From Thoreauomyces humboldtii (taxonomy: Eukaryota > Chytridiomycota > Chytridiomycetes > Spizellomycetales > Powellomycetaceae): a DNA stretch of 40,793 bases. How positions within the stretch are numbered: the first letter of the stretch is position 1; every line of letters starts with the position of its first letter. The notes under the pieces are model-generated. The model was not told where the DNA came from and did no database searches. It worked only from the letters and a program-made list of their open reading frames with translations. The DNA lies in assembly GCA_027596035.1 (NCBI GenBank), contig JADGJA010000111.1:1-40793 (forward strand), read 5' to 3'. Of the stretch, positions 32,372-40,793 are shown one piece after another. Made by a program: the position numbers and the translations under genes.

Positions 32372-33528
32372 TCATATGTGATCTTTGTTGCTAATCTCAA
32401 TGTACCTAGCATCAGTACGCAAAAGCCTATTTTCCTGCTCCACACATTTTGACGGGGAGAATGAGGTGCAGAACTTCCGGAACTGTTCAGCAGTGCAGTC
32501 AGGGATTGAGCCACGCGGATTCATTGTTCAGCTCCACGCACCAGCACTCAAGACCCTACTCCAGCTCCACACATCTTGGCAGGAGATAGTGTAACGATCT
32601 AGGCGGATACTCTTTTTTCGTTGCCAGCGGGCGGCGGTAGGCCGGTGGACTGGGGATGAATGGTGTCCACTTCGACCTACTAGAGGACCAGTACGGCTGT
32701 CGAGCGTATGATAGGTCGGTGACGGTACGCCTTCACGCGGTTGGGAGAGACGAAGCGCACTACGCATGTTGGGGTTTCTTTCCGAAATATCACGGACTTG
32801 AAGACGGCCATGCCGCTTTCCGAAACAAAAAGGGCGGCTCCGCTGCTCTCTGCTGCGCTGGTCGCGGGTTCTTCTCTCGGGAGTAGCGTGAAGCGTTGAC
32901 GTTGGAGAACTGTGAGACGAACGTGGACGGGACGCAGTGACCTCGTCGATGCTAGCGTGAGAACGCTCAGGAGTCGGAGTCAAAACTGAAGAGAGTTCCG
33001 GGTTAATACTCGAGATTGGAACCGGAGAGTTGGAAACATGGGAAGTACCTGAGTTTGCAGGAGGAGTAAGTCGGGAAGTTGGACCGACAGCAGTCGAAGC
33101 AAGCGAGGCGAGGGGTGCAACGGAGGTTGCGATTCGACGAATCTTGACCACAAAACCTGGCGAATCAGATTCGCCTACAATGTCTGCTCGCACTGAAATG
33201 AGGGTGGGACTTTTTTCAGTGCTAAGGTCTATGAATTGCGCTAGCACAGCGGGTCCTCACCGGTCGGCTCTGCGGCGGCTGGCACCGAGGACGCCATCAG
33301 ACCCCACAGCATGCTCCTGCGAGCCTCACGCAGGAGATGACGGGTGATTATTGATGGGTAGGGACCTGCTGGAAGACCGGAGTGTTCCGGTGGGTCGAGC
33401 AAGAACACAGGACCGAGGGCCGGGTCCGGGTTAGGAACGTCAGATCTCCGTATAACGTTCTGTCTGAAAAGATCGTATAGTTCCGCAATGACAGCTGCTC
33501 TTGTAGTTTCATCTGCGATCATGTCCAT
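32372..33528 (-). CDS. Unidentified Ser/Pro/Arg-rich protein
   Basis: Tentative three-exon model on the minus strand: 33528-33330, 33240-~32570, ~32479-32372. The first exon starts MDMIADETTRAAVIAELYDL then FRQNVIRRSD and ends before a GTGAGG donor; the 89-bp intron 33241-33329 joins it to FIDLSTEKSPTLISVRADIV. A low-complexity Ser/Thr/Pro then Arg-rich middle follows. A putative 90-bp intron (donor GTGTGG, acceptor GAACAG) leads to FRKFCTSFSPSKCVEQENRL and a stop at 32372-32374. I do not recognise the family. The folded ends appear better supported than the middle, which could include further introns. It lies upstream of NudE on the same strand and divergent from the membrane protein. Confidence 0.45.
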
Positions 33529-33612
33529 GAAGTCTGAGATAAAGGACTCCAACTAGCTGCCAGATTGACCTGTCTCGTCGAGAAGAGGAAGACAAGAGAA
33601 GTGGAAAGACGA

Positions 33613-33648
33613 CGTCGACGGTGTGCAATGCGTCGACGGTGTGCAATG
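33613..33648. repeat. Perfect tandem duplication of an 18-bp unit
   Basis: The unit CGTCGACGGTGTGCAATG occurs twice back to back (33613-33630, 33631-33648). It lies in the 265-bp divergent promoter between the unidentified gene (-) and the membrane-protein gene (+). Each unit contains the palindrome CGTCGACG. Confidence 0.8.
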
Positions 33649-33793
33649 TTATTTTGACAGGCTTGGACCCTTTTCGCCGCAGGACAAAAACCCGTCAAAA
33701 CTCCCGCAACGTCCGAAAGTCCGAATATCACCTTCACCCCGCACCGCTTCTCTACGTGGCCCGGAATCTTTTTGGTGACCTGAAATCCCTGAA

Positions 33794-34895
33794 ATGCCTT
33801 CCACGGTCGCCCATGCGCTCACGAGTTTCAGCTCGGGGATGGTGCTGCATGCGCTCAGCTATGGAAGGTTCACGGCACTCCATGTTTTCCTGATAGTACT
33901 ACATTCCACCAACGGACCAGACGTAAGTTTCCTCAATTCTTGAAGGAACTTTTGCCACAACCTGACTTGAACCGTCTTTTGCTTGTATAGATTGGGTCAG
34001 TGGTGGAGTTCCTGTTATCAAGCATAGCTCCTGCGTTCGGCACCTTTTTTATGCATGTTAGTGGGTAACTCAAGCTTCAAAAGCCAGCCGGACCATTCAC
34101 CACTTGCCTTTTCAGGTGGTGCATTCACCTTTTGGTTACCCGTTTACCCTTGGTCTTTTGTGGGTCTGGCTGGGCGTGTACCTTAGTCGAAGAGATCTCC
34201 GTCACGGCGGAGCCAGCATGCTGGACTTTCGGATCGTGATGCGCGTTCCCGAGACTCAAACCGCCTGGCGGCACATGTCGGACACGTCGCTTGACGGAGG
34301 TGGCGCTGGCCAACTCAGCACTTTCGATGAATCCCGAGACGACGATGAGGATCCAGACAGCGACGCACCTTTGTCTCCAACTGCCGATGTCTCATCGACA
34401 ACCTTCTCCGAGGGTCTGACGTTTTTCAAATCATGGCTGTTGGCCGTAGCGGGCTGTCTACTGCATTTTCGTCTCGACACGCTGTACGAAGATAACGGGG
34501 CTGATCCCCTCTACCGTGCTATCATCGACACGGGATACTGGCTACCCGGCGCCAACGACATCATATATCGTTCCGTCGGCGTCTCGTTTGCTCTCTCGCT
34601 CGGGATCCTGATAGCCACCCACACAATCGTTCACACATCGCTGAGGTCCACACTGCCAGGAATACCGAGTCGATTGAGGGCAGTCATGCAGACCTGGGAG
34701 GGCAGAGTCTGTGTGTCGGCGGCAGTGTGCGCAGTGGTGGCTGTCGCATACTGTCTGTTCGTATGGAGCAGACTGAACATCAATCCGAGGGTGCCAGCCG
34801 TGGGTGAGGAGGCGGATCTGGGTGTGATACTTTTCGAAGCGGCGACTGGATTGCTCCCCTTGGCACTTTGCGCCTGGTCGACCACGACCGGGTAA
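33794..34895 (+). CDS. Unidentified polytopic membrane protein
   Basis: Three exons: 33794-33922, 33991-34056, 34116-34895; 324 residues. Five or six hydrophobic segments are visible, including LHVFLIVLHST, IGSVVEFLLSSIAPAFGTFF, FTLGLLWVWLGVYLS, SWLLAVAGCLLHF, VSFALSLGILIATHTIV, VCVSAAVCAVVAVAYCLFVW and VILFEAATGLLPLALCAW. A long acidic, Ser-rich loop (DDDEDPDSDAPLSPTAD) separates segments 3 and 4. I do not recognise the family. The short first two exons are supported by consistent GT-AG borders and unbroken hydrophobic pattern. A candidate AATAAA lies 26 bp after the stop. Confidence 0.7.
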
Positions 34896-34920
34896 AACCC
34901 TTCGTCATACATTTTTGGCA

Positions 34921-34926
34921 AATAAA
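34921..34926 (+). terminator. Candidate poly(A) signal AATAAA of the membrane-protein gene
   Basis: The hexamer lies 26 bp after the stop codon. Confidence 0.4.
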
Positions 34927-35170
34927 AAGATGGTTTCAGTTCGCCGCTCGATTCGAGCTTTACAGACGAGTATTTAGAGAGATGGGCAGTAGCACGACCC
35001 CAGATCAGCCAGGTCGCGTAACATGTCAGTTGTACGCTTTACTCTACATAGTCTGAAAGGAGTTTGACAGAGTCAATCAGATGATCAAACACACCGGCCA
35101 CCCGATTAACGGGAACTCGGCTGCGTCTCCTGTTATAAACATAACCTATAAGTGCCATCGGATTCAAACC

Positions 35171-35178
35171 TGACGTCA
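35171..35178. promoter_or_regulatory. CRE-like palindrome TGACGTCA upstream of CFAP97
   Basis: A perfect 8-bp ATF/CREB consensus lies 206 bp upstream of the CFAP97 start codon. An 8-mer can occur by chance, so function is inferred weakly. Confidence 0.3.
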
Positions 35179-35383
35179 GCTGGATAATCGGAGTTTTCCC
35201 TTGGGTGGGTCGAAACCGCTGGCCACTTGCTGTCCAAAGTCAAAAATAGGCTATCTACGTCGTCCAGCTCGTCCTTCTTCCTTGGACTTGCATTTCCAAC
35301 CTTCCCCGCTCCTCCACATTCGAAAATCCAGCCATCGAGATACAGCGAAGCTCTGAAGAAACTGCAGGCAAAAGCTCAGGAAG

Positions 35384-36529
35384 ATGGCAACAACAACGCA
35401 TCGGTCGGTGCACACTCATCCGTCCGCACCGCCGCCGCAGTGCTGGTCGCATCGACACTTTCCGACTTACCATCCGACTGCTTCCCGTCTCCTGAGCAAG
35501 AAATGGGAGGAACGAGCAAGGGACATTCATCTTGCCAAACTACACTCTGCTCATCCGTCTGTTGACAATGCGCCGCCAAAGCGATGGGCCCATCTAGAAG
35601 TCAGATTGAAGAGGCTGCAGGTCGAGCAAGGTAAGCGAAAGAAAACATCCTGAGAAACCATGATATGGTACAGGTCACCAAGCACTTTGTGATTCGGCCG
35701 GGCCTGATTCGTATTTGAAAAAAAAACTCCCGCAGAACGGCTCTACGAGATCGAGCGGGCCAACCACATTCTCCTGGATCGCATCAGTTTCCAGATGCAG
35801 ACTCCCTCGACCCTCCACGCTCCACCCGGAACCCCCGGCAACCCGACCGGTCGAAACCCCAACCACGTCTCCGCATCCCAGCAACCCAAACGCCAGCAGG
35901 AGCAGCGCGAGATTGCCCAAGCCAACCAGACCATCATGCAGCGGATCGAGGAGAAGGCTCCGAACTACCGACGAGCGGAATGGGGCAGAGCGAGGTGCAG
36001 GAACCTGGAGTACCTTCGAAACATCGCCGCCTTCAGCGAGAGCTACGAGCGGGTGTTGGAGAACCACATCGGCGGAGGAGGCGCGGCTGGAGGAGGGGGA
36101 CCGGGGACGAGGTCCAGACCGAGGACGGGACAGACTCTTCAGCAGCAGAGGGCAAGTGAGGGGGAGCCGCGAAGGGGACGTAGCGCCATGACGGCTACCA
36201 GGGCCGTCGTCGTGGACGATGGAGCCATCGTCCGACGACCTGCGAGGGCTGCGACGGCATCTTGGATTCCCGTGTTGAGGAACACGGGAAGACCGCAGAC
36301 GAGGGTGAACACTATGATGGGACCTCTCAGCGATGCCGGGACAACAACCGACGAGGAAACTAGAGAGGAGCTCGCGGCTACTGCCAACTCGGCCAATGCG
36401 GCGAAGAGCGACGAGGGAAGCGCCGCTGTCGAAGCGTCTGAGCAGCCGCAGCGAGATGACTTCGCCGCAACTGCCTCGAAGCTCCCGCCACTCCCGCCTT
36501 CGCGACCCATGTCGGCCCAGCAGCACTAA
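35384..36529 (+). CDS. CFAP97/hemingway-family flagellar protein
   Basis: Two exons: 35384-35630 and 35736-36529; 346 residues. The N-terminal half carries the whole CFAP97 domain: SKKWEERARDIHLAKLHSA, VDNAPPKRWAHLEVRLKRLQ then VEQERLYEIERANHILLDRI, and later REIAQANQTIMQRIEEKAPN followed by YRRAEW and LEYLRNIAAF. Animal and algal relatives (CFAP97/KIAA1430, Drosophila hemingway) act in cilium and flagellum assembly or beating. The domain crosses the single intron (Q-E-R), confirming the join. The C-terminal half is Gly/Arg/Ala-rich and probably disordered. The family is normally missing from fungi that have lost flagella, so this gene marks a zoosporic lineage. It converges with VMS1. Confidence 0.85.
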
Positions 36530-37019
36530 GGGCCCCGTCCGCAGAAGAGATGCCTTTGATGTACAGCGAGACCTCTGGGATGTTCGCTGGCACAACGGCC
36601 ATCTCCCGATCCTTTTCTGTCCTCTCTTTCGTTCTGGATGGCTCTAGCCGAAGGCTGGCATATTCAATTGTAAAAACCAAACATCAGCAACCGTGTTTCT
36701 AATATGGCTTGGACTGCTCGCGTCATGATCTTCGCATACGCGTTTCCCAACCGCCAGCAGGGCAAGCGCGTGGCGTCGGCTGCCAGTGCGGTACGGCGGG
36801 TATTTGTCTCCGAGTACACTGCGGTGGACAGGTAAGCTGCGTCACCAGACAAAGATCCAGTCCGCTCGTAACTTAGCAGATCTCGAAGCGCTCTAATGAG
36901 GATGTGAGTGGGGATCTGGATGCGCCCACCCATGTGAAGGATGTCGACTTCTACGTCACTCTCAGAATCAGGAATTTGGTGGTTTCCGACATGTAATAGC
37001 CCTTTGTCGTGGGCGGACA
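36530..37019. other. Intergenic stretch between converging CFAP97 and VMS1
   Basis: An unbroken minus-strand frame (Met at 37017 down to 36664, 117 codons) immediately follows the VMS1 stop and overlaps nothing else. It has no recognised motif and may be chance or VMS1 3' UTR. On the plus strand a frame from 36705 ends near a GTAAGC donor, without partner exon. Confidence 0.3.
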
Positions 37020-39009
37020 TCAGGAGTGCAAAATCTGATGCTTCTGCACGCACGCCATGGAGCAGTAACGAAACAGGAACTTCTCAAACGGTGTAACGTT
37101 GAGCAGAGATTTGCCACATGCAGCGCACTGGTTCATCCTGCCCCGAATGCGGGCTTCGGCGGCCAAGGCGCGCTTCTCTCGGTCCATGGCAGCACGACGT
37201 TCGGGGGTCATGCCAAGGGCTTCTCTGTCCGACTTGCCGAGTCCCTTCACAGCCGACTTTTTGGACATCGAGGCAACCGGTTGCGTCTCCTCCTCTTCCG
37301 GTTCCGCGAGCTTCTTGGCGGCGTTGTACGCCTTCTGCTTCTCCTTCTGCTTTCTCTTCTTTTCCCGATCCTTGTCTTTCTGCTGTTGCTCCATCTCGGG
37401 TGTGAGAGCGCCCGGGACGTGAGCTTCCTTCCAGTCCCACTTGTCGGGAAACCCTGCCACAAAGCGACGGAACGCGTCGCGCGTGTCCTTTGCGGTAGCC
37501 ATGTCATAGGCAGGAAGACCCTTCTTTTCCGTCCGGGTGGTGGGATCAGCGCCGAGAGAAAGAAGGTGTGTCACCACGAGCGGTTGATCGCCGGCAGAAG
37601 CTACGTGAAGGTAGCTGGTTCCAAGTGCTTCAGGAAACGATGCATTGATGTCGAGGTGGGGATGCTGGGCGAGATGCGCCTGCACCAGATCCACTTTGCC
37701 TCTTCGGCAGAAATCAACGAGCTTTGCGACTTCGGGATCCAGGACTGGCGCTGCTGGCTGTTCAGGTTGAGCTGCAACTTTTGGCCTCGGTGTTGCTGCT
37801 GGTGCGCGTGATGCTGCTGCAGCCGCGGCGGGGGATTTGATCATCTTCTGCACTCGAACCGTGGTGAGTTCTTTGAAACCGCGCATTAGCTCGAGAAGGG
37901 TTGGACGACGGGTGGTAAATGGAAAAGAGCGGATGCGCTCCGTGAGCGTGGCAAGAGGGCTGCCGTCAAAGTAAAGCGATTTACGATTCAATGGTGTTGC
38001 ACGAATGAAGATGAGCTGGCTTGTCTCCAAAAGTGGCTTCCATTCAGCGAGAAGCTCTCGGATCTCGGTCTACTCGAAAAGGAGAGCGGAAAGCCGTTGG
38101 TTTCGGGCAAAGGGGCTAGTGACTGACGGCAACCTACCTGCAACGCTTGCTCGTTGTATCTACGCAACATGGCTCCTGCGCTATTCGCAGCGCCTTTGGC
38201 TCCATCGTTGCTGCAACATAAGAGGACGTTCAGTTGCATGTTCACCGTGGGTAACCAACCATCGTTATCTGAACTTCTGACCTGCTCTGTGCCCCGCCCT
38301 GCTTCCTTCGGGTCGTGTAGCGATGGAAGGTCTTGTGGGCGACAGCCTTCTCCGTCTTGCAATCCACCACGGTTCCTGCAAAGTGGCCCGCTCCGACCAT
38401 GATGAGAGTCCACCTCGCCGGCGTCTGCTGCACGTAGTCCTTGAGCTTGCCGGCCACATCGGCCGCGCCCAGCGTGTCACCCCTGCCCTTGGTGATCACC
38501 TGGCTGTAGACTCTAACAGCCTTTCCCTCTTCTCCCTGCAGTGGGATCAGCATAAAAGGTGACCCGGCCATGCGCCTCGCCGTCCCGCCCGCGTCTCCTC
38601 CTCGGCTGTCGTCGTCATGGTCATTTTCTCCTTCAGAGTCGCTCGCTTCTATGCTGCTGACTTCCGCCAGCTCGTCGAAAGCGTCCTCGGAGATGGAGGC
38701 TCGGTCGGCGAGCTTGCGCTTCAGGTTGTAGCGGTGCCAGTCGGACTTGAAGTGCGGTCGCATTTCGTCTGGCGAGGTAAAAGTTGCGGAACAGGTTCCG
38801 CATGAGAGAACGGGACCCGCGTCGGTAGATCCTGCAGCAGCCCCGTTCCTGAGCGGACGGTCAGAAGGTACTACGCTCGCATCTTGCGTGACAGTTGCCG
38901 TCTCTGCGACGGTCGAAAGGAGGTCCAGGCATTCTTGGTCGAAGAGACGCAGCGTCTTCGCGGAACCGGGTGCGCCCGGCAGCGTAGGCGTAGACACACT
39001 CGATGCCAT
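37020..39009 (-). CDS. VMS1: Vms1/ANKZF1-type tRNA-cleaving ribosome quality-control factor
   Basis: Three exons on the minus strand: 39009-38282, 38210-38138, 38069-37020; 616 residues. A C2H2 finger (C70, C73, H86, H92) precedes the VLRF1 catalytic domain (RWTLIMVGAGHFAGTVVDC; HKTFHRYTTRRKQGGAQ), with the release Gln at about Q241, followed by SNDGAKGAANSAGAMLRRYN. Ankyrin repeats (TSYLHVASAGDQPLVVTHLL), a Lys/Glu-rich coiled coil and a C-terminal zinc knuckle (CAACGKSLLNVTPFEKF ... YCSMACVQKH) complete the family layout. The enzyme frees stalled nascent chains from 60S-bound peptidyl-tRNA and counters CAT tailing, notably at mitochondria. The start is uncertain: the frame is open to an earlier ATG at 39225, adding 72 residues with little resemblance to the family. 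Confidence 0.92.
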
Positions 39010-39542
39010 TTGGTACGATGATGATTCTGCTTTCAGAGCGTCCGTCCGAGCCGTGTTGCGGATATGTACAAGGGTGTGTGCGTGATCTTTGGGGTTGAGG
39101 TCTCGGGTTTGCTCACAAGAGGTGCGAAAGCCTTCGAGAGGTGGATGAGTCACCTCTTCGTCGATTTCGCACACCACCACCTGTCCACACGCACCGCAAC
39201 GGGAACGCGAAAGTCTTCTACGCATCTCTTCATCCTTCTTAGCTTCGTATGCAGGTTTATCATTACAGGAGCTGAATACAGGAAGGGAGTCGCGGACTGG
39301 AGGTCCAGGGATTCGCGGTCACAACGAAGAGTACGGACTTCAATACTGGACTTTGGTCAGAAGCGCTCTTTCGGTTAGAAGCGCCCATGGTATCCGTCGT
39401 TACCGCCTTTACTTTCGTGCGTCCAGCATGATGTTACCCAGAAATTTATTCTAGAGGACGAGGGGAGGGAAGTTCTGCTTCTAGGGTCTCTAAACATACG
39501 ATATGGGGATAGTTCAACCATGGTGTGGAGGAATCCGTTCAT
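39010..39542. other. Intergenic stretch upstream of VMS1
   Basis: It separates two minus-strand genes and holds the VMS1 promoter, possibly an N-terminal VMS1 extension (39010-39225), and the 3' end of the GPI-protein gene. No other gene, RNA or repeat is evident. Confidence 0.45.
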
Positions 39543-40611
39543 CTACAGCAAAGCAAGGACTCCGGCGAAGAGGGCCAGGACACCGGGGACGACAGAGGCA
39601 GCACCGCTCTTGGCGCCGCCTGCGGGAGGAGTGAGGGAGGAGGAGTTGGACGCACCGGCAGCCGAATCCGAGCCGTTGGTGCTGGGTGCGGTCGGCGAGC
39701 CGGATGGCACGGAGGTGGCAACAGAGCCGGCGGTGGAGGAGATCGTCGGGGTGGTGCCGTTCAGGGCGCTTCGGACGAAAGGTGTGGGTCCGTACGGTCC
39801 GTTACCTATCAAGTCAAGCAGCGTGAGCATGAGGAAGCGAGGAGGAGGGAGTGTGATAAGGGGGTTACACACCGTTGCACTCGCGGATGAGACGAATGTT
39901 GGACATTTCGAAGACGGCGCCGATGGGCGCGAACTGGAGGAAGGTCATGTCCTTGAGGTGAGAAAAGTCAAACCCCCCACGGAAGTCCTGGAAGGGGATG
40001 ACGGCGGTGTGCTTGGTGCCGTCGTTGGTAATGTAAGCGCTGATGGGGCGGTACACAGAGTCACCCTTGCCGGATTCGCCTCCGATACGGTAGTCGCATG
40101 ATGGGGACTTCTGGGTCATGCCGATTTGGAAGGAAGCACCGGCAGGGGCGACAAGGTCGAACGAGAGGGCGGCGATGCCAGAAAGGTCGAAGCAGGCTCC
40201 AGGGTCGAGCTTGAAAAACCAGAAGTTGGCACACGATGGGTTCGAGGCGGTCAACGGGCGGATCTCCATGACCTGCTTGTCCGCGTTCACGGTGAAGTTG
40301 AAACCGATGTCGGAGCAGTTTGCATTAGGCTCGGGTTCTCCGTAGTCGCCGCCGAGGAGGTTGAGGTAGCGAGGGGACGTCTCGCCAGCGAGAGGAAGCT
40401 TCTCGTACGTGACTGTCTTGAAGTCATCGACGATGATGTCGGGACCGCACGACTGATTCGCAGGAGCAATCTGCCTCCAGTACGGTGCATCCAGGTACGG
40501 TGCTGAGATTTCGTATCCAGGGCCAGCCGGGATGTCGGTGGGTGTCGGGGCCTGGGCGAGGACGGTCCCGACGAGAGAGGATGCGAACAGGGATGTTGCT
40601 GCGAAGCGCAT
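39543..40611 (-). CDS. Secreted GPI-anchored protein with beta-sandwich-like domain
   Basis: Two exons on the minus strand: 40611-39873 and 39805-39543; 333 residues. The start MRFAATSLFASSLVGTVLAQ is a classic signal peptide. The middle has paired cysteines and N-glycosylation sequons (NQS, NCS, NFT) and segments such as LSFDLVAPAGASFQIGM and MTFLQFAPIGAVFEMSNIRL, which alternate like a galactose-binding/CBM-type beta-sandwich; I cannot name the family. A Ser/Thr/Gly/Ala-rich linker leads to a hydrophobic end VVPGVLALFAGVLALL, typical of a GPI signal. It is likely on the cell surface or wall. The frame is open upstream to 40779, but that part is Pro-rich with no signal-peptide character, so ATG 40611 is chosen. 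Confidence 0.8.
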
Positions 40612-40667
40612 GATGGGGAGGGTATTCGGAGCGGCGGCGGATTGGAATTGAGTACGGTGGAGTAGGT

Positions 40668-40793
40668 GAAAGGGGGGGGGGGGGGGAAAAATGGGGGGCG
40701 CGTTTTGGTTTTGGGGAATGGGGCGTGCGGTTGCCCCCACCGGGCCGTGGATGCGGGTTTGGCGGGGGGGGGGGTGCAAAAGGGTTTTTCCGG
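40668..40793. other. Homopolymer-rich, probably unreliable window end
   Basis: Runs of about 17 and 10 G with biased G/T/A around them (40673-40690, 40755-40773) differ sharply from the rest of the window. This suggests low-quality consensus at a contig end or a simple-sequence tract. Nothing coding should be read from it. Confidence 0.5.

Larger units (their letters stand above)
34896..35383. other. Intergenic stretch between membrane protein and CFAP97
   Basis: It holds AATAAA at 34921-34926, fitting the 3' end of the membrane-protein gene, and a full CRE palindrome at 35171-35178 on the CFAP97 side. The frame starting at 35227 is open for 112 codons but its frame does not lead into the CFAP97 domain, so I treat it as non-coding. 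Confidence 0.45.

Noticed and set aside
32193..32514. Arg/Lys-rich frame extending the unidentified gene to 32193
   Set aside because: It needs an extra intron ending CCCAAG with a poor acceptor and would run almost into the NudE start; the TGA at 32372 is the simpler end.
32440..32585. Similar CTCCACACAT-containing segments near 32450 and 32565 as a repeat
   Set aside because: The similarity covers only about 12-15 bases with mismatches and may be chance.
34104..34115. ATG at 34104 as start of the membrane protein
   Set aside because: The bases before 34116 form a clean pyrimidine-rich CAG acceptor, and two upstream exons supply further membrane segments in frame.
35675..36595. 306-codon minus-strand frame opposite CFAP97
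   Set aside because: Ser/Arg/Leu-rich antisense frame over the second CFAP97 exon; the plus strand carries the conserved domain.
1..40793. Gene cluster, CRISPR array, transposon or integrated virus
   Set aside because: Neighbouring genes belong to unrelated housekeeping pathways, and no regularly spaced repeats, transposase, reverse transcriptase or capsid-type frames were seen.

Overview
This window reads as nuclear DNA of a GC-rich, intron-rich fungus. The introns I could resolve by reading frame (about 55) are 53-105 bp long with one exception of 328 bp, and almost all are GT-AG. The presence of a CFAP97/hemingway-type flagellar protein beside fungal-type genes (SRP9-21 with a lysine-rich tail, HMT1-type ABC transporter, GPI-anchored wall-type protein) points to a zoosporic, chytrid-like fungus. 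This placement is an inference from gene content only. No RNA genes, transposons or CRISPR arrays were recognised.

Layout, left to right (strand): MARK/KIN1-type kinase (+, 114-2553); HMT1/ABCB6-type half ABC transporter (+, 2788-6021); SRP9 (-, 6453-7029); TFIIB (+, 7448-8836); unidentified ORF (+, 9104-10069); ASNSD1-like amidotransferase/PP-loop protein (-, 10122-12061); ABCC/MRP full transporter (-, 12242-16477); mitochondrial MutS homologue MSH1 (+, 17025-21051); mitochondrial ribosomal protein uS13m (-, 21118-21630); p70 S6 kinase (+, 22167-23940); 3-hydroxyacyl-CoA dehydrogenase (-, 24169-25411); RasGEF with a degenerate Ras-like N-domain (-, 26282-29594); an FAD-oxidoreductase fragment (-, 29823-30476); NudE/NDE1 (-, 30656-32143); unidentified protein (-, 32372-33528); polytopic membrane protein (+, 33794-34895); CFAP97 (+, 35384-36529); VMS1/ANKZF1 (-, 37020-39009); GPI-anchored secreted protein (-, 39543-40611). 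The last ~120 bases are homopolymer-rich and look like a poor contig end.

Genes are tightly packed and mostly housekeeping: growth signalling (S6K with a TOS-like motif, RasGEF, MARK kinase), transcription (TFIIB), protein targeting and quality control (SRP9, Vms1), mitochondrial genome and translation (MSH1, uS13m), fatty-acid oxidation, membrane transport and the microtubule/flagellar system (NudE, CFAP97). They do not form an obvious pathway cluster. The two most unusual items are a ~150-residue insertion of ~22-residue helical repeats inside MSH1 and the fusion of a motif-less Ras-like domain to a RasGEF. All gene models are my own reading-frame splices without transcript evidence.
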